Source of the DNA: Sphingobacteriaceae bacterium
GTDB lineage: Bacteria > Bacteroidota > Bacteroidia > B-17B0 > Aurantibacillaceae
NCBI GenBank assembly: GCA_016709575.1
Contig: JADJMM010000002.1
Span: 682,001-746,000, forward strand
DNA: 64,000 nt
Reading direction: 5' to 3'
Shown here: positions 49,977 through 59,684 of the stretch, piece after piece
How positions within the stretch are numbered: the first letter of the stretch is position 1
How the letters are laid out: every line of letters starts with the position of its first letter
Notes under the pieces: model-generated
Seen by the model: the letters and a program-made list of their open reading frames with translations, nothing else
Told to the model about the DNA's origin: nothing
The model's database searches: none
Position numbers and translations under genes: made by a program

Positions 49977-50615
49977 TTATTCTAACTTTCTTAAAGGACT
50001 ACCAACAAATACACCTACTTCATCTATACTTTTAAGAACAACACTACCCATTCCAATTATAACATTATCGCAAATTGAAATTTTTTCTCTAACAGATGCG
50101 TTGGTTCCAATGTATACACAGTTTCCAATAACACAATTTCCACTAATATTTACTGCTGGTGCTGTAGTGAAGTAATCACCCACTTGGCAATCATGTCCAA
50201 TAGTTGAATTCAAATTTAAATGCGCATGCTTACCTACATTGATATTACATGTTAAAATAACTCCTGCTGTGACGATACTTCCCTCACCAATTGTAACCCA
50301 TTCAGATTTTATTACCGTCGGATGAATTATTGTGGCGTAAGTTGTTTCTGCAGGCAAACTTTCAACAATTTTTTTTCTGGCAACTGGGTCGCCAACCGCA
50401 ACAACTACATTATACATCGAAACATCAAATTCAGATCTGCGAATTACCTTAATACCCATTATTTCAGATTCCTTATAATATAAGTCATCTACCATAAAAC
50501 AAGCTAAATCTTCTATCTTACTTTTCTCATTGGCAAAAGCGTCAATTAAACAACATAATGTTTCTTTGCCAAAACCTCCAGTACCAATAATACAAATCCT
50601 TTTAATTACATTCAT
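49977..50615 (-). CDS. NeuD/PglD-family sugar O/N-acetyltransferase
   Basis: This 212-residue protein has a Rossmann-like N-terminus (KRICIIGTGGFGKETLC) and a left-handed beta-helix of hexapeptide repeats (VTIGEGSIVTAGVILTCNINVGKHAHLN, CVIGNCVYIGTNASVREK, with the catalytic-type His in STIGHDCQVG). PglD and NeuD acetylate amino sugars or sialic acid. The nearby DegT aminotransferase would make the amino sugar, so this gene most likely N-acetylates it. The final C-terminal VGSPLRKLE is standard. Confidence 0.9.
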   Translation of the reverse strand: MNVIKRICIIGTGGFGKETLCCLIDAFANEKSKIEDLACFMVDDLYYKESEIMGIKVIRRSEFDVSMYNVVVAVGDPVARKKIVESLPAETTYATIIHPTVIKSEWVTIGEGSIVTAGVILTCNINVGKHAHLNLNSTIGHDCQVGDYFTTAPAVNISGNCVIGNCVYIGTNASVREKISICDNVIIGMGSVVLKSIDEVGVFVGSPLRKLE

Positions 50616-50692
50616 TTACTCAAAATTAGTAAAATTATTGGTCTAGATTAAAATTTGTTTAAAGCAGCAGGAATTACAACTATTAGAAGAGT

Positions 50693-51454
50693 CTATTTTA
50701 CGATCTCTACTTTTTGCTTTGAGATGCGGTAAAATTTCCGTTTCATTTTTAATACAAATCTTGTGAAAGGATTTGAGATCATTAGTTTACGGACAACTGA
50801 ATCCCTAACATATCCCATTGTAGTTCCAAAGTCTGCGGTATTAATTGGCATTGGGTGGACACACAATAATCTTCCGATGCAATTAGCTTCATAAAAATCC
50901 TTCCAACTATCTGGCGACATTCTTATTGGAGTGTTATACTTTAACATGTTTTCAGCCGCTTTCCGAGTAACAACCACCGCAGAACCACCGTGTATACATT
51001 CCGGATTTAGAGGTTCATAAAATAAAGGTCTCTCATTATTTTGATTCGCAAGGGCCTTCAATTTTAAAGTTGTATAGGTAAGATAGAATAACAAAATAAC
51101 ATCTCCTTGTTTAGCGCTATTTTCAATTTCAGTTAATATTTGTTTCAAATTATCAGGCAAAATTGTATCATCTTCAAGAAGTAATGCCATTTCATAATTA
51201 TTCTCAATTATTGTACGATAAGTATTTTGATTTGTAAGTGTACAGCCAATAACCCCTTTTGTAAACCACTCAACTTCTCTATTGAAATGATTTATTTTTT
51301 TCATGTCGCACTTCTCATGTAATTCTTTCTCACTTAAGTCTTTTCCAATAACACAATCTACAAATGAAAAATCCAATCCCTTTCCTTCAAACTCTTTAAT
51401 TATATGAGTTCTTCGGTCGGGTGATGTTTTTAGATTTGTTACAAATATCTTCAT
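50693..51454 (-). CDS. glycosyltransferase family 25 (LPS biosynthesis)
   Basis: I choose the ATG at 51454 (MKIFVTNLKTSPDRRTHI), the standard GT25 start, rather than one 16 codons upstream. The 253-residue protein has the LxxSxxRR nucleotide-sugar motif at the N-terminus, GKDLSEKE, GVIGCTLTNQNTYRTI and the metal-binding ALLLEDDT (about 105). GT25 members add galactose or glucose to LPS. It lies between the acetyltransferase and the aminotransferase on the same strand. Confidence 0.9.
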   Translation of the reverse strand: MKIFVTNLKTSPDRRTHIIKEFEGKGLDFSFVDCVIGKDLSEKELHEKCDMKKINHFNREVEWFTKGVIGCTLTNQNTYRTIIENNYEMALLLEDDTILPDNLKQILTEIENSAKQGDVILLFYLTYTTLKLKALANQNNERPLFYEPLNPECIHGGSAVVVTRKAAENMLKYNTPIRMSPDSWKDFYEANCIGRLLCVHPMPINTADFGTTMGYVRDSVVRKLMISNPFTRFVLKMKRKFYRISKQKVEIVK

Positions 51455-51533
51455 GGAATAGGCGAGTTCTTTTGAAAGGTTAATTCTATTATTTAAGGCC
51501 ATACTATAAACTCATGGCTTCCGTATAATTGCT

Positions 51534-52613
51534 TTACTTAAGTGCTTTTTTTATTATCCCGGCTATTAAATCAACTTCATTTCTAGTTATACCATAAAAC
51601 AAAGGCAGACACAAAACTCTGGAAGCAATACTTTCGGAAACAGGCATGGCCTGCTTTTTTGCAAAACCTAAAGTATTTAACGAAGGATAAAAATAGCGGC
51701 GAGGAATAATCTCTTTCTTTTTAAGACTCTCAACTACTTTAAGTAACTGCGATTCTGATTTAAAAATAATTGGAAAATAAGCGTAATTGTAATCTGTTCC
51801 TTTTCTTAATTTCGGAAATGAAATGTGTTCTTCTTTTTTCAACTTCTCGAAATACCAATTGGTTGCATCCTTTCTGCTTTTAAGAATAATGTCCATTTTG
51901 GTTAAATTACATAAGCCCATTGCAGCATTTACTTCCGACATCTTTGCATTAATTCCAACACCAAAAAACTTCTCCGGACCGTTATGTCCGAAATTTCTTA
52001 AGTAAGAATTTTTAAAATCAAGTTTTTATTTTTTGTGAAGATGGCGCCACCCTCAATAGTATGGAAAAGTTTTGTTGCGTGAAAACTAACTACACTAATA
52101 TCGCCATAATTAAAAACGGATTTTCCTTTATACTTTACACCGAACGAATGAGCGGCATCGTATATTACTTTTAATTTATGTTTTTTTGCAATACGGGCAA
52201 TAGCCTCTACATCACACGGATTGCCATATACATGCGTAGCTAAAATAGCCGATGTTTTTTTTGTAATAGCCGCTTCAATTTTTTTTGGATCAATAGTTAG
52301 AGAATCCTCTTCAATATCTACAAACACTGCTTTACAATTTTCCCAAATAATAGCATCCGTTGTCGCCACATAAGAAAAAGGTGTGGTAATAATTTCTCCC
52401 TTTAAATCTAGTGCCTTTATAGCAACCTGCAGAGCGAGTGTGCCATTAGAGACGCACTGCATATAATCAACTTTTAAATACGTTTTGAGTTTTTTTTTCA
52501 AGCTCAGTAACACAAACACCGTGATTGGTAATCCATCCCTTTTTCCACATTTGCTTTAAGTAAGCTTGGTATTCTTCTATTGGGGGGAGGTATGTTTTGG
52601 TTACTGGAATCAT
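51534..52613 (-). CDS. DegT/DnrJ/EryC1/StrS sugar aminotransferase (two frameshifts)
   Basis: Three frames join: MIPVTKTYLPPIEEYQAYLK from the ATG at 52613, then 51998-52519 with SNGTLALQVAIKAL and the PLP lysine in SFHATKLFHTIEGGA, then NSYLRNFGHNGPEKF leading into 51534-51941 with MSEVNAAMGL. Breaks lie near 52515 and 52020 (both in A/T runs). The restored length of about 360 residues is normal. The enzyme transfers an amino group from Glu to a 3- or 4-keto nucleotide sugar. The dehydratase that would supply the keto sugar is not in the window. Confidence 0.87.
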
Positions 52614-52727
52614 CGGTTAGGGAGCCTTCTAAATTTGTGCTGTGCATTCTTAAAACTCAAATATAATATTTAAAAATTATAGTCACAAAGATTAAAAACT
52701 CAATGATAAATCAATAGGCTTTAAACA

Positions 52728-54129
52728 TTAACTATCCTTATCTTCAAGTACAAGGCGCCTGTCTTTTTGTCCCGAAATGTAATAAATCAGAAATAAGGCC
52801 GAAACATAGAAAGGAAGCAACGGAATTTTAAATCGAACTAATGCTCCAAAATTTGAAGTGGTAAGACCTATCATAAAAGCGAATAGTACAGAATATATGA
52901 CGCAAAAAAGTAAAATGGGATTTTTAGAAATAATTCCAAAAAAGTTTTTTGGCTTTATTTTATACAATACATAAATTGTAAAAAACAATAAAAACGCATT
53001 CTCCAATCCAGCTAAAAGTAGTACCGGACTCCTCCCTTCAACAATGAAAAATGGCCTGAAAAGACCTGCATTTACAGCCGGCAAAAATAATCTTGCTGCG
53101 CCAGCAGGACTACCATCAAAATCACCAATATCAAAACTGGAACCGCCATAATAATCCTGTTTTAAGTCGTTATTGGTAACAGCTGCGGTTTCGAGAGCTT
53201 TATCAAACGAAAACCTATCCATGCTCGAGCCTAAACTACTTAAAACAAAATACGAAACAAAGCTAATTACAGCTATCATTAAAGGGAATAAAACAAAAGA
53301 AACAAACGGACTACGAATCCTCTCGAGTTTATCATAGAAAATCCACAATAATCCCCCAGGAAATAAAACCATAAAAATATACGGCTTAATGGATAAAATA
53401 AGCCACGAGCTCATCAACAATAAAACTATAATCAGAACTTTCCTTTTCTTCAAAATAAAAAATTGATGGGCACAATACACAAATAATGCAGTACCCATAA
53501 AAGTGTAGGTGTCTTTTGAAACACCTCCCGCCCAAAATAAAGGAGATGGAAAATATAAAATAGCCCAAGCTAATTTGCCTTCAATAGCTGGTGCATATTG
53601 TCTGAAAGTTAGAAACAGTTTCCAAACACCATAATATGAAATACTCGAAATTAAGAGAGAGGTAAGAAAATAACTTTTACTTGTTAGGATAGTCATTACA
53701 CTGGTTAATTTAATTACCATAAACGTATGAGAATCATAAAATAAATATGAATAAGGATAACCTGTTTTGTCGGTGAACAACGAACGGATTTCTATACTTG
53801 GAGCGGAGGTCATTACCTCTAAATATTTGGTTGGGCTCTGATAAAATAAATTGGCCATTGCCATCGACGATTCGAAGTAGGCAATCGTATCGCCACCTTT
53901 GTAATAAAAAAGATAAATGGAGCAGAAAAAAAAGGTTCCAAAAATTTTAGCTGCTAAGCCATTCAAGTAGTGCTTGTAGGCTTTGTCTTTTTATTAGCTT
54001 TTTATTTTGATACAACATCGCAATAAAAAGTATAAGTATAGCGGCAGAACAACTCCCAAAAATATCGAGCCACTCAATACGAACTTTTTGGTCGTATTCC
54101 CACAAATCTCTACCTACAAAATCATTCAT
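52728..54129 (-). CDS. multi-spanning membrane protein, Wzy-like candidate (one frameshift)
   Basis: Frames 53947-54129 and 52728-53966 join near 53955 into one protein of about 466 residues with ten or more membrane segments. Recognisable pieces are YYKGGDTIAYFESSMAMANL in the first large loop, AILYFPSPLFWAGGVSKDTY, and PYIFMVLFPGGLLWI. The family is not one I can name, but similar KGGDT/SKD membrane proteins occur in Bacteroidota polysaccharide loci where a polymerase is otherwise missing. No other polymerase candidate is in the locus, so a Wzy role is the best guess. Confidence 0.6.
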
Positions 54130-54218
54130 AGTTGCGCGATACTATATTAAACCCGGTTTCAAGAAAACCAATTTGTTATATATTATCGTAAATTTACAAA
54201 TAATTCGATAGCATCTTA

Positions 54219-55085
54219 ATGGAACTGAGCAATTGCATAATTTGTAACGGAACTCATCTTAAAACAATGCCCGCTTATTCAAGGGCTTTTTTGGTTAAAT
54301 GCCGGGATTGCGGTCTTATTTTCGGTAAAAAAAATCCAAGTGCAGAAGAATTAACGGCTCATTACACAGGATACCCACGCTATCAAAGTTTATCACCGAT
54401 TACTGAAAAAAGATACAACGAATTACTTGATAAATTTGAACCTTACCGCAAAACTAATAATCTAATTGATCTTGGTTGTAGCAATGGTTTATTTTTAGAA
54501 TGCGCTAAAAAAAGAGGTTGGAATGTATATGGCACCGAATACGCACAAGAGTGTATTGATTACTGTGCTAAAAACAATATCACTGTATTTAAATCTGATA
54601 AATTACCGCCCGAATTTTACAATTTACAGTTTGATGTAGTAACAAGTTTTGAAGTGATTGAACACATCAATACTCCAAATCCGGAAATAGATTTTGTGAA
54701 AAAAATTCTTCGCAAAGAGGGCGTTTTTTATGTTACTACTCCCAATTTTAATGCTATCAGTCGTTTAATTTTAAAAGAAAAATGGAATGTAATTGAGTAT
54801 CCTGAACACTTAACCTATTACACACCAAAAACACTTAATAATTTAATGCTGAAACACGGCTTTAAAAGAATATTCTTAACAACTACTGCTATTAGCTTAT
54901 CGAGGTTTAACCAAAGCCGTGGAAAAGATGAAGTAAACCGTACGCTAAACGATAATACGGATGAGAGATTAAGGACAAACATTGAAAAAAATACTTTTCT
55001 TCAATTGGCCAGAAACGTCATTAATTTTTTCCTAAACACCTTTAAAATAGGCGACGCTATGAAGGGTCTCTACCTTAATTCTTAG
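54219..55085 (+). CDS. class I SAM-dependent methyltransferase with N-terminal zinc-binding motif
   Basis: This 288-residue protein begins with a rubredoxin-like Cys pair (CIICNG, then VKCRDCGLIFG), followed by the SAM-binding motif LIDLGCSNGLFLECA (about 87), FDVVTSFEVIEHINTP and PNFNAISRLI. This layout is common in sugar or lipid methyltransferases of polysaccharide loci (methyltransferase 12/23 group). The target sugar is unknown. It is divergent from the Wzy-like gene and upstream of galE. Confidence 0.88.
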   Translation: MELSNCIICNGTHLKTMPAYSRAFLVKCRDCGLIFGKKNPSAEELTAHYTGYPRYQSLSPITEKRYNELLDKFEPYRKTNNLIDLGCSNGLFLECAKKRGWNVYGTEYAQECIDYCAKNNITVFKSDKLPPEFYNLQFDVVTSFEVIEHINTPNPEIDFVKKILRKEGVFYVTTPNFNAISRLILKEKWNVIEYPEHLTYYTPKTLNNLMLKHGFKRIFLTTTAISLSRFNQSRGKDEVNRTLNDNTDERLRTNIEKNTFLQLARNVINFFLNTFKIGDAMKGLYLNS

Positions 55086-55181
55086 TTTTTTCAAAGCAGT
55101 TTAAAGTCAGAGAGTTAAAATTCTATTAAATCTTCATTTTACTATATTCTCATTGCCGTAAAAGTGCTATTTTTAAGGGAA

Positions 55182-56225
55182 ATGAACAATACACAAAGCA
55201 TTATCGTTACCGGAGGAGCCGGATATATTGGCTCACATACTATAGTTGAGTTACTTCAGCAAACTAATTACAATATTGTTTCCATTGATAATTTTTCGAA
55301 TTCTAATAAAGAGGCTTATAATTGGATTGAAAAAATTACCGGCAAAAAAATTCAACACTTTAATATTGATTTGTGCGATAAGGCAAGTTTAGAAAAACAA
55401 CTTTCTTCTTTAACTAATATTGTAGGTGTTATTCATTTTGCTGCCTTTAAATCAGTACCAGAAAGTGTTGCGAATCCACTACTCTATTATCATAATAATT
55501 TTGAAAGCCTTGTAAACATTTTAGATTTTTGCAAAACCAAAAACATAAATAATTTCATTTTTTCTTCTTCTTGCTCTGTTTACGGTAACATTAAAGATTT
55601 ACCTGTTCTAGAAAACAGTCCGCTTGAAAAAGCTGAATCGCCATACGCTTACACTAAACAGGTAGGCGAACAAATGGTAGAGGCATTTACAAAAACCATT
55701 GCCGGATTTAATTCTGTTTTATTGCGTTACTTCAATCCGGTTGGTGCACATACAAGCGCACAAATTGGCGAATTACCGCTTGGCCCTCCTACAAGCTTGG
55801 TACCTATTATTACCAGAACAGCCGTTGGTATTATTCCTAAAATGTATGTTCACGGTAATAAGTATAATACGCGAGACGGTTCTTGTATTCGTGATTATAT
55901 CCATGTTACGGATATTGCAAATGCTCATATTAAAGCCTTGCAGTATGTTATTGAAAATAGAAATAAAAATAATGTTTCGTTATTTAATTTAGGTACAGGA
56001 ACCGGTGTAACAGTTTTAGAGGCCATTAACTCTTTCGAAAAAATATCAGGTATAAAATTGAATTATGAAATTGGTCCACCACGCGATGGGGATGTAATAG
56101 CAATATACGCCGATAACACTTTAGCAAAGCAAGAACTTAATTGGGAACCAAAATACAACATTGATGAAATGATGCTCTCGGCCTGGAAATGGCAACAACA
56201 ACTCTCAAAAATAGCAAACCAATAA
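55182..56225 (+). CDS. galE: UDP-glucose 4-epimerase
   Basis: This is a 347-residue GalE from the ATG at 55182 (MNNTQSIIVTGGAGYIGSHT); the earlier start at 55164 adds only six residues. It has the NAD-binding GGAGYIGSH, HFAAFKSVPESV, SSSCSVYGN, the catalytic Tyr-Lys in SPYAYTKQVGE, RYFNPVGAH and RDYIHVTDIA. It interconverts UDP-Glc and UDP-Gal, supplying the glycan locus. It is 8 bp upstream of the AAA+ gene and probably cotranscribed with it. Confidence 0.95.
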   Translation: MNNTQSIIVTGGAGYIGSHTIVELLQQTNYNIVSIDNFSNSNKEAYNWIEKITGKKIQHFNIDLCDKASLEKQLSSLTNIVGVIHFAAFKSVPESVANPLLYYHNNFESLVNILDFCKTKNINNFIFSSSCSVYGNIKDLPVLENSPLEKAESPYAYTKQVGEQMVEAFTKTIAGFNSVLLRYFNPVGAHTSAQIGELPLGPPTSLVPIITRTAVGIIPKMYVHGNKYNTRDGSCIRDYIHVTDIANAHIKALQYVIENRNKNNVSLFNLGTGTGVTVLEAINSFEKISGIKLNYEIGPPRDGDVIAIYADNTLAKQELNWEPKYNIDEMMLSAWKWQQQLSKIANQ

Positions 56226-56233
56226 TTTAGCAA

Positions 56234-58864
56234 ATGGAAAAACGTTTTAAATTTAAAAGTCTCTCTATTTATTCATCAGATGAATGGATGGCGAATTCAA
56301 CTAAACGCTACCGTACTGTATTTGATAAAGCTGAAACAACTTATATACGTTGTGAACTTGCTTTATATAACAAGTTGTTCGATGAAGAAGATTGGCAAAC
56401 TAAAGTAACTATACGTTGCGAAAAAGTAATTCCCGGTAACAATGAAAAAATTTGTGAACTGGAAGCTGAACTTAAAGTGAATAAAGACGAGAACATCGCT
56501 TACGTACGCGATGGCTGGGGAAACGCCACGCCTGGTATTTTTTGGAAAAAGGGAACTTACAAATGGATGGCGATTATTGACGGCGTTACCGTTGGCGAAT
56601 CGCAGTTTTTTATTGAAGATGTTGGTTTGGTTACAAGTAGCAGCAACCCTTATTTCAGTATAGAGTATGTAAAACTTTATCCCGGCGATGTAGATGGTTG
56701 GCAACAACGTCACCGTAAATATTTAAAAACATTTAATAAAACCACCACCCAATATGTTTGGGCAGAAATAAAAATAAAAGTCAATACCAATGTTGATTTT
56801 AATTACGAATTCTTTTTAAATTATATTGATGATGCCGGACAACACAAAGCACACCAAAGTAAAACAGGTTATACCGACAGCAATAAAAAAGATTACACCT
56901 ATACATTTGATTTAGGGTGGGGGCATAATAATGCCGGCTCTTGGAAAGACGATCAATACACCCTTGAAATTGTTTTCATGGATGTATTAATTGGTGGTGT
57001 TACATTTCAATGTAAAGACGTGGATGAAGAAGGTGAATTGGAATTAATTACTTCTATTCAACAAACTATTTCAGCCGCCTCTAATACTTCTGTTGCAACT
57101 TCAACAACTACAGCTCCCGAAAAAACACTGGAAGAATTATTAGATGAAGTAAAAGCACTAATTGGTTTAGAGAATGTAAAAAAGAGCATCAACGAAAATA
57201 TCACTTATCTTAAATTTAATGCGCTTCGTAAAGAAAAAGGATTTGATGATAAAACGAAAGTATCTCTTCACTCTGTATTTACAGGAAATCCCGGAACTGG
57301 AAAAACTACCATTGTAAAAATGTTAGGGAAAATCTATAACAAAATGGGATTGCTCAGTAAAGGACATGTATTAGAAGTTGACCGTTCGGTTTTAGTTGGC
57401 GAGTATATTGGACAAACTGCACCGAAAGTTAAAAAAGCAATTGAAGATGCTCGCGGTGGAATTTTATTTATTGATGAAGCTTATTCACTTTCACGTTCAG
57501 GCGACGACAGTAAAGATTTCGGTAAAGAAGTAATTGAAATTTTATTGAAAGAAATGAGTGATGGTCCGGGCGATATTGCCATTATTGTTGCAGGTTATCC
57601 GAAAGAGATGGAAACATTTATTGAAAGTAATCCCGGATTAAAATCGAGATTCTCAGAGTATTTCCATTTTGAAGATTACTTGCCTGAGGAGCTACATCAG
57701 ATTGCCGTTTTTGCTGCAGCTAACAAACAAGTTACTCTTGCTCCTGATGCAGATGCATATTTAAAAGAACAATTAGTTGATGCTTATCGTAAACGTGATA
57801 AATCGTTTGGTAACGCGCGTTTTGTTCATGGCCTTATAGAAGAAGCCAAACAAAATATGGGTGTTCGTATTATGAAATCGGGTAATTTAGAAGCTATCAC
57901 AAAAGAAGATTTATCCATCATTACTCTTGCCGACTTCAAACAAGTTTTCTCGGCCGGCGAACGGAAAAAATTAAACCTCAACGTTAACGAAAAAGATTTA
58001 CAATTAGCCCTTGCCGAATTAAATGAATTAACCGGCATGGATAATATTAAAAATGATCTTAACGAATTAGTAAAACTCATTAAGTTTTATAATGAAATTG
58101 GCAAAGATGTTGTGAATAAATTTTCTCTTCACTCCGTATTTACAGGAAATCCCGGAACAGGAAAAACAACATTGGCGCGTATCATTGCTAAAGTTTATAA
58201 ATCCTTAGGTTTATTAGAGCGTGGACATATTGTTGAAGTTGATCGTGAAGGATTAATTGCTGGTTATGTTGGACAAACTGCCATTAAAACTCAGGAAAAA
58301 ATAGAAGCTGCTATGGGCGGAATTTTATTTATTGATGAAGCTTACGCACTTGCTGAAGGTGGCGGACAACATGATTTTGGAAAAGAAGCCATTGAAGTTA
58401 TTTTAAAACGCATGGAAGACCAGCGCGGAAAATTTGGTGTTATTGTTGCGGGATATCCTGACAATATGCACAAGTTTATTGAAATGAATCCCGGTTTAAA
58501 ATCACGCTTCGATAAAACGTTTCATTTTTATGATTATGCTCCTGAGCAATTATTACACATTGCCGATGTGTTATTGAAAAAAGAAGGCTTAACGATGGCG
58601 CCGGAAGCAAAAGAACATTTAAATAAATATTTTGTAACGCTTCACGAAAAGCGTGATAAGTTTTTTGGAAATGCACGTACAGTTAGACAAGCAGTTGGTG
58701 AAGTGGTGATGAAACAAAATTTAAGATTAGCTTCTGTTCCAGCAGCACAACGAACTCCTGAAGCATTAGGTTCTCTTACATTTGATGATGTTAAACACTT
58801 AAGCATCGGAGAAGGAAAAGTTCAACAAGGACTTGGATTCAGGTTCGGAGGGGTCTCAGCATAA
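56234..58864 (+). CDS. double AAA+ ATPase, CbbX/SpoVK-like, with duplicated N-terminal domain
   Basis: Residues 1 to about 265 hold two related beta-rich units (each with a [TV]F[DN]KxxTxY segment, a GWG and an aromatic-rich tail) that I do not recognise. Two CbbX/EccA-type AAA+ modules follow: Walker A GNPGTGKTT (about 352 and 637), pore-loop GYVGQTA-like (GEYIGQTAPK, AGYVGQTAIK), Walker B ILFIDEAYSLS and ILFIDEAYALA, and the FGNAR arginine motif. This family acts as unfoldase or remodelling ATPase (CbbX remodels Rubisco). Here the target may bind the N-terminal units. It is cytoplasmic, cotranscribed with galE and ends at a strong terminator. Confidence 0.87.
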   Translation: MEKRFKFKSLSIYSSDEWMANSTKRYRTVFDKAETTYIRCELALYNKLFDEEDWQTKVTIRCEKVIPGNNEKICELEAELKVNKDENIAYVRDGWGNATPGIFWKKGTYKWMAIIDGVTVGESQFFIEDVGLVTSSSNPYFSIEYVKLYPGDVDGWQQRHRKYLKTFNKTTTQYVWAEIKIKVNTNVDFNYEFFLNYIDDAGQHKAHQSKTGYTDSNKKDYTYTFDLGWGHNNAGSWKDDQYTLEIVFMDVLIGGVTFQCKDVDEEGELELITSIQQTISAASNTSVATSTTTAPEKTLEELLDEVKALIGLENVKKSINENITYLKFNALRKEKGFDDKTKVSLHSVFTGNPGTGKTTIVKMLGKIYNKMGLLSKGHVLEVDRSVLVGEYIGQTAPKVKKAIEDARGGILFIDEAYSLSRSGDDSKDFGKEVIEILLKEMSDGPGDIAIIVAGYPKEMETFIESNPGLKSRFSEYFHFEDYLPEELHQIAVFAAANKQVTLAPDADAYLKEQLVDAYRKRDKSFGNARFVHGLIEEAKQNMGVRIMKSGNLEAITKEDLSIITLADFKQVFSAGERKKLNLNVNEKDLQLALAELNELTGMDNIKNDLNELVKLIKFYNEIGKDVVNKFSLHSVFTGNPGTGKTTLARIIAKVYKSLGLLERGHIVEVDREGLIAGYVGQTAIKTQEKIEAAMGGILFIDEAYALAEGGGQHDFGKEAIEVILKRMEDQRGKFGVIVAGYPDNMHKFIEMNPGLKSRFDKTFHFYDYAPEQLLHIADVLLKKEGLTMAPEAKEHLNKYFVTLHEKRDKFFGNARTVRQAVGEVVMKQNLRLASVPAAQRTPEALGSLTFDDVKHLSIGEGKVQQGLGFRFGGVSA

Positions 58865-58880
58865 AAACTATAAGCATAAA

Positions 58881-58914
58881 AAAAGCCGCAAGGGTAACCC
58901 TCGCGGCTTTTTTT
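58881..58914. terminator. bidirectional rho-independent terminator
   Basis: A long hairpin, GCCGC plus AGGG paired with CCCT plus GCGGC around TAA, has A-run and T-run flanks on both sides. It lies between the convergent AAA+ gene and the GLPGLI-like gene and can serve both. Confidence 0.9.
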
Positions 58915-58927
58915 GTATTGCAATTTT

Positions 58928-59587
58928 TTATTGTCCGCCTTTTTTCAATTCGTCCATTTTCTTTTCTGTATAGCCTTCTGTAGTTAATACAAATTTAGAA
59001 TCAGGTACTTTATCAAAAGATACTTCTTTAGCAGTCATCTTAATATTCATCGGCCCTTGTTTAATGGTGAATTCCATTGGCATTCCTTTTAAGCCTTTAA
59101 ACATTTCTCCACCTCTTCTTCCGCCACCACCTTGTGAAACGTAAGGTACCTTTTCGCTATACCAAACATCCATTTTAACTTCACCTTCTTTTCCGGTTGC
59201 AGTTACAATTGCTTTTTTACAATCGTATCCGGCAATTGATTTGGTTTCGTTCAGGTATTCGATTTTTGGTTCTTTGTCTTTATTTACTTCTGCGTTTTTA
59301 TCCATTTCAGCTTTGCTAACTCTGGTAAAAAACTTATTTCCCATTTGATCCATTAAGATAAGTGAACCGTTTTCATCATTAAGCGTTTTGTACGACATCA
59401 TCATACTGCTCATTTCGGTTAATGATTTTTTATCCTTGTAAAATATTTTTGTTTCCATGTCACCCATCATGGCAGCTTGTTCAGGTGGCACACCTTCCAT
59501 CGCCATTAAATAAGTAATTGAGCCTTCTGTTTGTGCATATGTAAAAGCACACATAAAAATGGCAACTGCTGTAATTAACTTTTTCAT
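58928..59587 (-). CDS. GLPGLI/DUF4412-like periplasmic protein
   Basis: This 219-residue protein has a signal peptide (MKKLITAVAIFMCAFTYAQ), a region of strands with YKDKKSLTEMSSMMMSY, then KSIAGYDCKKAIVT, the central GYxCxKA motif of the GLPGLI/DUF4412 group, and KMDVWYSEKVPYVS. A short Gly/Arg-rich loop GGGGRRGGE (about 155) precedes LKGMPMEF. These proteins are periplasmic, probably LolA-like lipid or protein binders; no role is proven. It shares the GYxCxK core with the two lipoproteins upstream but is more distant. Confidence 0.82.
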   Translation of the reverse strand: MKKLITAVAIFMCAFTYAQTEGSITYLMAMEGVPPEQAAMMGDMETKIFYKDKKSLTEMSSMMMSYKTLNDENGSLILMDQMGNKFFTRVSKAEMDKNAEVNKDKEPKIEYLNETKSIAGYDCKKAIVTATGKEGEVKMDVWYSEKVPYVSQGGGGRRGGEMFKGLKGMPMEFTIKQGPMNIKMTAKEVSFDKVPDSKFVLTTEGYTEKKMDELKKGGQ

Positions 59588-59684
59588 TTTAGTTGTTTTG
59601 GTTTATAATTAGTGTAGTTCAATTCTTGTGCCAAAGTACAGTATTTATGCTGTTAAAATATGTAAAATACACCAACGGCCTAAA

